Under the pieces are notes generated by a model that did not search any database, had not been told where the DNA came from, and was given only the letters and a program-made list of their open reading frames with translations. This document shows, one piece after another, positions 35,108-39,535 of a stretch of 39,535 nucleotides of DNA (its first letter is position 1; every line of letters begins with the position of its first letter). This DNA comes from Candidatus Falkowiibacteriota bacterium (GTDB taxonomy: Bacteria > Patescibacteriota > Patescibacteriia > Patescibacteriales > Patescibacteriaceae): contig CAIUCZ010000060.1 in NCBI GenBank assembly GCA_903897785.1, positions 1 to 39,535 of the forward strand, in the 5' to 3' direction. Position numbers and translations under genes: made by a program.

Positions 35108-36601
35108 CTATGAGACCTTAAAATCTTTTTTAATCTTCACGTCTTCTTCTTCCCGTTTTTGTTCAATCACACTGCGAGCGCGTTGTCGCAACTGGCCCAA
35201 ATCCAATTCAGCCAAAGCGCGAGCGCGCTCCAACAAATTGTCAGCGATGTTTAATTTTGGTTCATCGATTACTTCGGCCAGCAAGACATCCAAAATCATG
35301 CCGATTTTTGGGCCGGGCGCCAAATTTAATTCTTTCATTAAAATATCACCGTTGATATTTAACATCTTGACCGACACCGGGTCGTGCTGTACTTTTTCCA
35401 TCATGTATTGCAAATGGCGCAATTTATACGGCATAGCCTTTGGCGTGCCCGAACCCAAGCGATCGGCCACGCGCAAGTCAATCAGGTCGCTCAAGTTTTG
35501 CTTGCCCACTTTGGCAATCAAGCGCCGTACCGACGCCGCCGTTACTTCATCAACCTGATAATAAAACATGTGGTTCTTGACTAAGCTCACTACGCGCGCG
35601 CTGTCCTCGGCCGAAAATCGTAAACGCTTCATAATTTTTTCCGTCATTTTGGCGCCGACATATTCATGATTATAAAAAGTGGCCTGGCCGTTAAGCTCTT
35701 TCTTGGTTTTTGGCTTGCCGACATCGTGCAACAAAGCCGCCAACCGCACTTGCCAATCTTGGTTGGGACAATTTTTTAAGGCTAGTAGGCAATGCTCAAA
35801 GACGGAATAAATATGATGGCCGTTTTGCGCCATACCTACGCCGTCATTCAGCTCCGGCAAAATATATTGCAATAATTTTGTGGCATGCAGAAGCTCGATA
35901 CCAAACGCCGGCCGATCAGAGGCTAAAATTTTGATCAGCTCGTCTTTGATTCTTTCCGCGGCGATAAATTTCAAACCGCCGGCGAACTTAATCATCCCCC
36001 GTTTGGTTTTGTCTTCAATCGTAAAATCCAATTGGCAAGCAAAACGCACGGCGCGCAACAAGCGCAAAGCGTCTTCTTTAAACCGATCGCTCGGCTCGCC
36101 GACGGCGCGAATTATTTTTTTGCCCAAATCTTTTTGTCCGCCGAATAAATCAATAATTTGATATATCTTATTTTTAAAATTCAGGGGGTTGACAAACTTT
36201 TGCAAATCTTCGTCCGGCGCAAATTTGCTGTCCGCCAAGGCCATGGCATTGATGGTAAAATCGCGGCGCGCCAGATCTTTGTCCAGCTTGTCTTCAAAAA
36301 TAATTTTATCCGGCCGGCGATGGTCACTATAACCTTGCTCGCTTCTGTAAGTGGTAATCTCCACCACCGCCAACAGTTCACCTTCATACTTAATCGGCAC
36401 AATCACCGTGCCAAACATATTTTCATATCTGGAGTCCGGAATAATCTCAATGATTTGTTCCGGTCGAGCACTGGTCGTCAAATCCCAATCTTTCACTTCA
36501 CGACCAAGCAACAAATCGCGCACCGAACCGCCTACGATAAACACCTCGTGGCCGGCGCGAGTCAGATCGTCTAATAATTTTTGGACATAATCGGGAATCA
36601 T
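35108..36601 (-). CDS. cca: CCA-adding enzyme / poly(A) polymerase family with HD domain
   Basis: A class II nucleotidyltransferase of 497 residues. The catalytic site reads GGSVRDLLLG (24-33) and DWD (38-40), then RRDFTINAMA. A later RAVRFACQLDF and an HD domain (LAALLHDVGKPK; TFYNHEYVGA) follow. By family it adds or repairs the tRNA 3'-CCA, which agrees with both tRNA genes here lacking CCA. A poly(A) polymerase role cannot be excluded from sequence. Confidence 0.9.
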   Translation of the reverse strand: MIPDYVQKLLDDLTRAGHEVFIVGGSVRDLLLGREVKDWDLTTSARPEQIIEIIPDSRYENMFGTVIVPIKYEGELLAVVEITTYRSEQGYSDHRRPDKIIFEDKLDKDLARRDFTINAMALADSKFAPDEDLQKFVNPLNFKNKIYQIIDLFGGQKDLGKKIIRAVGEPSDRFKEDALRLLRAVRFACQLDFTIEDKTKRGMIKFAGGLKFIAAERIKDELIKILASDRPAFGIELLHATKLLQYILPELNDGVGMAQNGHHIYSVFEHCLLALKNCPNQDWQVRLAALLHDVGKPKTKKELNGQATFYNHEYVGAKMTEKIMKRLRFSAEDSARVVSLVKNHMFYYQVDEVTAASVRRLIAKVGKQNLSDLIDLRVADRLGSGTPKAMPYKLRHLQYMMEKVQHDPVSVKMLNINGDILMKELNLAPGPKIGMILDVLLAEVIDEPKLNIADNLLERARALAELDLGQLRQRARSVIEQKREEEDVKIKKDFKVS

Positions 36602-36640
36602 ATGGATAACTTATAACCTATTTGGCGGCAATTGGCAAAT

Positions 36641-38947
36641 TTAAAATTTCAGTTCGCAACTCGTTTTGTCTGTAATTTCTGACATATCGCGGCAGGCAGA
36701 ATAAACCGTCTGGTTGGCAGCGTCATATTTTAACGGTTGATTGTTGGCATCAAAAACATCGACCGGTATCTTGTCTAAATAATTTGGCACCAAAACATCC
36801 AAAGACTGCGGCCAAGTGCCATTATCCGCTTTATACATTTTGCTAGCCAACAATACTTGCACTAGGTTTTCCCTGGAATCAAGCTCTAACTTCTTTGTAT
36901 AACTATCGGGCCAAGTGCTTAAATCAAAACTAATACTTGATAAAAATTGCGTTATAGAGTTGGGAACAAAATACATCTTAAACATCAAGCCAAGCGGCGG
37001 CAAATTATTGTTAATAAGATAATTCAGTTCATCAAGACTGCTAAAGTCATCCTTTAAGGTAACCAGTTCCGGATTCGTTGATTGCAATTTTTTAACAACA
37101 GAAGAATTATAATCCAACCCCGACCAACTCAAAGCATTCAAAAATTCGGCTGCATGCTGGTTGTCCACCAACACCGGATTAGAATAAAAAGGCAAAAAAG
37201 ATAAAACCTTATTAAAATCATTATCAAGATCATCTATTCTTGAATGCACAAAATAATAATTTCCTTCGCCGCTAACGCCCAATGCCCAAGCAGCATTATT
37301 ATCAAAAAATTCGTTCATTGATTTTTGGTAATTGCGCAAAATTTGGCTTGGCAACTTTGTGTTATCCAGTTCATAGGTCAACACTTGATAGGAAATATTT
37401 TTATCAGAAAGATCAACTAGCAAGGAGATTAAAGACGGCTCAATCTCAGTTAAACGATTACTAAAGGCTAAATTTTTAATCATTTCATCTAGTGCCAAAC
37501 TCTCTTGCCCTTGGTGAAATTTGTTTAAAGAATCAACCGCCACAATTCTCACCACCGAGCGAGCAGCGTTTAGCGATAGAACATTGCCATCAAGAGCTTT
37601 GTTATTAGCTAATGAATAATCGCTAGAACTGGCAATTTGATTAAAGAAAACTAATCCCGGCTGGCTGGAGGCCAGATATTGATCAACCTTTTTTTGATCC
37701 CATGCCCCCTTTAGCAACTCCGCGCCAATCAAAAATGATCCGTCAGGCACGGTCTCCAAATTAACTTTTTTATTCTGAATATCGTCATTGAGCTGTTGGT
37801 ATAAAGCAAAATTAGCTTGGCTTTGTGCTGTTGGTTGATAGACAAAATTCATCAGCTTGCTAACATCCGTTTTGGCAATGCTATTGTTAGCTAATCGATT
37901 TAATAGATTAAAGCCAAACAATGTTATGGTCGCCAGCACAAAAATAATTGCCACAACGCCGCTCCATAAATAACCATGGACTTTTTTACCGGTCAACTTG
38001 GTTGATACATTAGTTACAGCCAAATCTTGATATAGTAATCGACCGGCAAGCAAGACAATGGTGTAAAAAAACAAAAACAAAACCACACAAACAGGCAAAA
38101 CTAATAAAACCGGGTAAGAATAAATCATGAACGCCAAAGTATGAGCTATTTCGGAAATATAAATCATGTCGCTTGGTATTGTCGGGAAATATGAAGCAAA
38201 ACCCGCGCTTAACAGACCCTTGGTTAATAGCCAATAAACAATCGCCAACAAGACGGCCGCTATCAACGTCGGCACTATCAATCTGATGACGGCCGACCAT
38301 AAACGTTTTTCCATCAGCTCCTTGCTGCGCTTTAATGCTAGCGAGCCTCTTAGATTTTCTTGCAGCAGTGTCCATAAAAACAGGCAACGAGAAATGCAAT
38401 AACGGAAAATAAGATAAACAACAAAAAGCCACCAAATAAAAAGTGAAATCAACAACCAGTCTGGATATGGTACAACAAAATAAATTTGATGAGTAATAAA
38501 AGCCCCCACTGAATCCACGATGAGCAGCGGAGCGATAAACAATAGAGCGAACAGAAAAACTGATATTTTGAACAAAATTATTGCCACCTGGACATGCCAC
38601 AAATGTTGCCAAGCAAAGATTATTTGCTCCTTAATTGTTTTGATTGCTTGATTAACCTGATCATTAATCAGAACAACGATAAAACTAACCAGCCAACAAA
38701 GACCGATTAGCGGCAAAAGCGACAGTAGCAAGGCAATCGCCCACATCAGCCAATCAAAAAGATTAAAAACAACGGGCGGCCGCTGCCAAAAAAAATAAAC
38801 CGCCTGGTGCAAGCCGACAAGCAAGCCCAATGGAATAAAGGTGGCCAGCCAGAGCAAAATGCCAAGCCACAATCTTTTTTGCAGAGAAAAAAACAAAGCA
38901 AAAATATCACGCATGAACAGCCCAAAAGGACGAAATGAAGTAGTCAT
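36641..38947 (-). CDS. Polytopic membrane protein with pseudopilin-like C-terminus
   Basis: Function unknown. The first ~370 residues hold many hydrophobic spans, probably eight or more (LWLGILLWLATFIPLGLLVG, WLMWAIALLLSLLPLIGLC, VAIILFKISVFLFALLFIA and others). An extracytoplasmic region of about 390 residues follows. Its last 90 residues read ENLVQVLLASKMYKADNGTWP, then LDVLVPNYLDKIPVDVFDANNQPLKY. This resembles the C-terminal body of type II/IV pseudopilins (GspG-like), where YKADNGxWP and P.DPxxxxxxY patterns occur. The combination is unusual. Convergent or divergent partners give no further clue; it sits between cca and an NrdG-like gene. Confidence 0.65.
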   Translation of the reverse strand: MTTSFRPFGLFMRDIFALFFSLQKRLWLGILLWLATFIPLGLLVGLHQAVYFFWQRPPVVFNLFDWLMWAIALLLSLLPLIGLCWLVSFIVVLINDQVNQAIKTIKEQIIFAWQHLWHVQVAIILFKISVFLFALLFIAPLLIVDSVGAFITHQIYFVVPYPDWLLISLFIWWLFVVYLIFRYCISRCLFLWTLLQENLRGSLALKRSKELMEKRLWSAVIRLIVPTLIAAVLLAIVYWLLTKGLLSAGFASYFPTIPSDMIYISEIAHTLAFMIYSYPVLLVLPVCVVLFLFFYTIVLLAGRLLYQDLAVTNVSTKLTGKKVHGYLWSGVVAIIFVLATITLFGFNLLNRLANNSIAKTDVSKLMNFVYQPTAQSQANFALYQQLNDDIQNKKVNLETVPDGSFLIGAELLKGAWDQKKVDQYLASSQPGLVFFNQIASSSDYSLANNKALDGNVLSLNAARSVVRIVAVDSLNKFHQGQESLALDEMIKNLAFSNRLTEIEPSLISLLVDLSDKNISYQVLTYELDNTKLPSQILRNYQKSMNEFFDNNAAWALGVSGEGNYYFVHSRIDDLDNDFNKVLSFLPFYSNPVLVDNQHAAEFLNALSWSGLDYNSSVVKKLQSTNPELVTLKDDFSSLDELNYLINNNLPPLGLMFKMYFVPNSITQFLSSISFDLSTWPDSYTKKLELDSRENLVQVLLASKMYKADNGTWPQSLDVLVPNYLDKIPVDVFDANNQPLKYDAANQTVYSACRDMSEITDKTSCELKF

Positions 38948-38989
38948 ATTTAAAGTTTAAAAATAAACCATAGAAAATTTAAACGGACT

Positions 38990-39535
38990 TTATCTGACTT
39001 GGCAAAGCTGCACCAATCCCCGCCCCGCTACCATTGCCGCCATTTTCTCCAAATCAGACAGCCGATAAACCCGTGAATTTTGAAATTGCCCGTCTACTAA
39101 CTCCTTGGAGCTGTCGCAAACCTGCAAATACCATTTCTCGGCATGGCGGATGGTTTCGGCCATCGTTAAAATATCTGCTTCGTCGATTAATTCCGGCGAC
39201 ATAGTGGTGCGAAATTCATACGGCACACCGGCCGACATAATAAGTTTAACACTTTGTACGATTTTAGAAAAATCCAATTGCACTTTGACGGTCGCTTCGT
39301 ATTTTTCCAGCGGTGCCTTGAAATCCATGGCGATATAATCCAATAATTTTTGGTTTAAAAGTTCTTGCAGCATCTGCGGGTTGGTACCGTTGGTGTCTAA
39401 TTTAATTTGAAAGCCTAGATCTTTAATTTCGGCAATAAACTGCGGCAAATCCGGATGAATCGTCGGTTCACCGCCGGTAATCACCACCCCGTCCAGTTTA
39501 CCGACACGTGATTGCAAAAACAACAACAAATCCGC
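38990..39535 (-). CDS. Radical-SAM activating protein, NrdG-like, C-terminal part (runs off window)
   Basis: The frame is open to the window edge and lacks its N-terminus, so the CxxxCxxC iron-sulfur motif is outside. Visible parts: GVVITGGEPTIHPDLPQFI (the GGEP SAM-binding motif), FQIKLDTNGTNPQML and YIAMDFKAPLEKY. These fit the anaerobic ribonucleotide reductase activase group (NrdG-like), which generates the glycyl radical in NrdD. The family is inferred from the second half only. Confidence 0.8.
   Translation of the reverse strand, partial: ADLLLFLQSRVGKLDGVVITGGEPTIHPDLPQFIAEIKDLGFQIKLDTNGTNPQMLQELLNQKLLDYIAMDFKAPLEKYEATVKVQLDFSKIVQSVKLIMSAGVPYEFRTTMSPELIDEADILTMAETIRHAEKWYLQVCDSSKELVDGQFQNSRVYRLSDLEKMAAMVAGRGLVQLCQVR

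Overview
The window looks like a chromosomal segment of a Candidatus Patescibacteria (CPR; probably Parcubacteria-like) genome. The evidence is indirect: small tightly packed operons, mostly SD-less starts, an IF-2 with a CPR-type N-terminus, secreted FN3 and PEGA-type surface proteins, a polytopic conserved protein of unknown function, and intergenic spaces filled with word-like inverted repeats. The standard code (table 11) is used, and both tRNA genes lack an encoded CCA. No rRNA, CRISPR array, insertion sequence or prophage was found.

Layout: 1-131 is the start of infB (minus). 437-3174 holds murA and a membrane-anchored PEGA/propeller protein (plus). 3308-7627 (minus) holds galU, three GT2 glycosyltransferases and a HIT protein, a probable surface-glycan block. 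asnS (plus) is at 7836-9224. 9327-17999 (minus) is a surface module: a 1408-residue FN3 protein, a LolD/MacB-like ATPase with a 210-residue extension, a MacB/FtsX-like permease and a glycine-rich membrane-anchored protein. 18194-19441 is an endonuclease Q-like PHP protein. 19523-20602 encodes two unrelated carbonic anhydrase-like proteins (gamma and beta class). The beta-class gene starts one base after the atpC stop, at the end of a complete F-type ATP synthase operon (20604-27868; order atpZ-B-E-F-H-A-G-D-C). A good promoter lies at 28108-28136, with a leader of about 230 nt that contains a strong nested inverted repeat. 28335-36601 holds RhuM, TatD, CvpA, a conserved membrane protein, a GIY-YIG protein, tRNA-Pro(CGG), MscL, tRNA-Ala(CGC), a cyclophilin lipoprotein and the CCA-adding enzyme. 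36641-38947 is a polytopic protein with a pseudopilin-like tail. The window ends inside a radical-SAM NrdG-like activase.

The strongest structure not explained by genes is intergenic. Nearly every non-overlapping gene junction carries a long imperfect inverted repeat (arms of about 25-70 nt) built from short quasi-tandem words. The word classes are ATTCGC/ATTCGTAG, TTATAAAGTTCATAAAG, CCAGATTC, ACGTAACA and TACAAATACAAA. A second dispersed family of hairpins has a CATAGTC...GACTATG core, with stems that change in a compensatory way between copies. In the atp operon these hairpins fall only at certain junctions and isolate atpE, atpG and atpD, while b-delta-alpha remain tightly coupled. This suggests, but does not prove, a role in subunit stoichiometry.

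All functional calls come from reading motifs by eye. No database search, structure prediction or alignment program was run.
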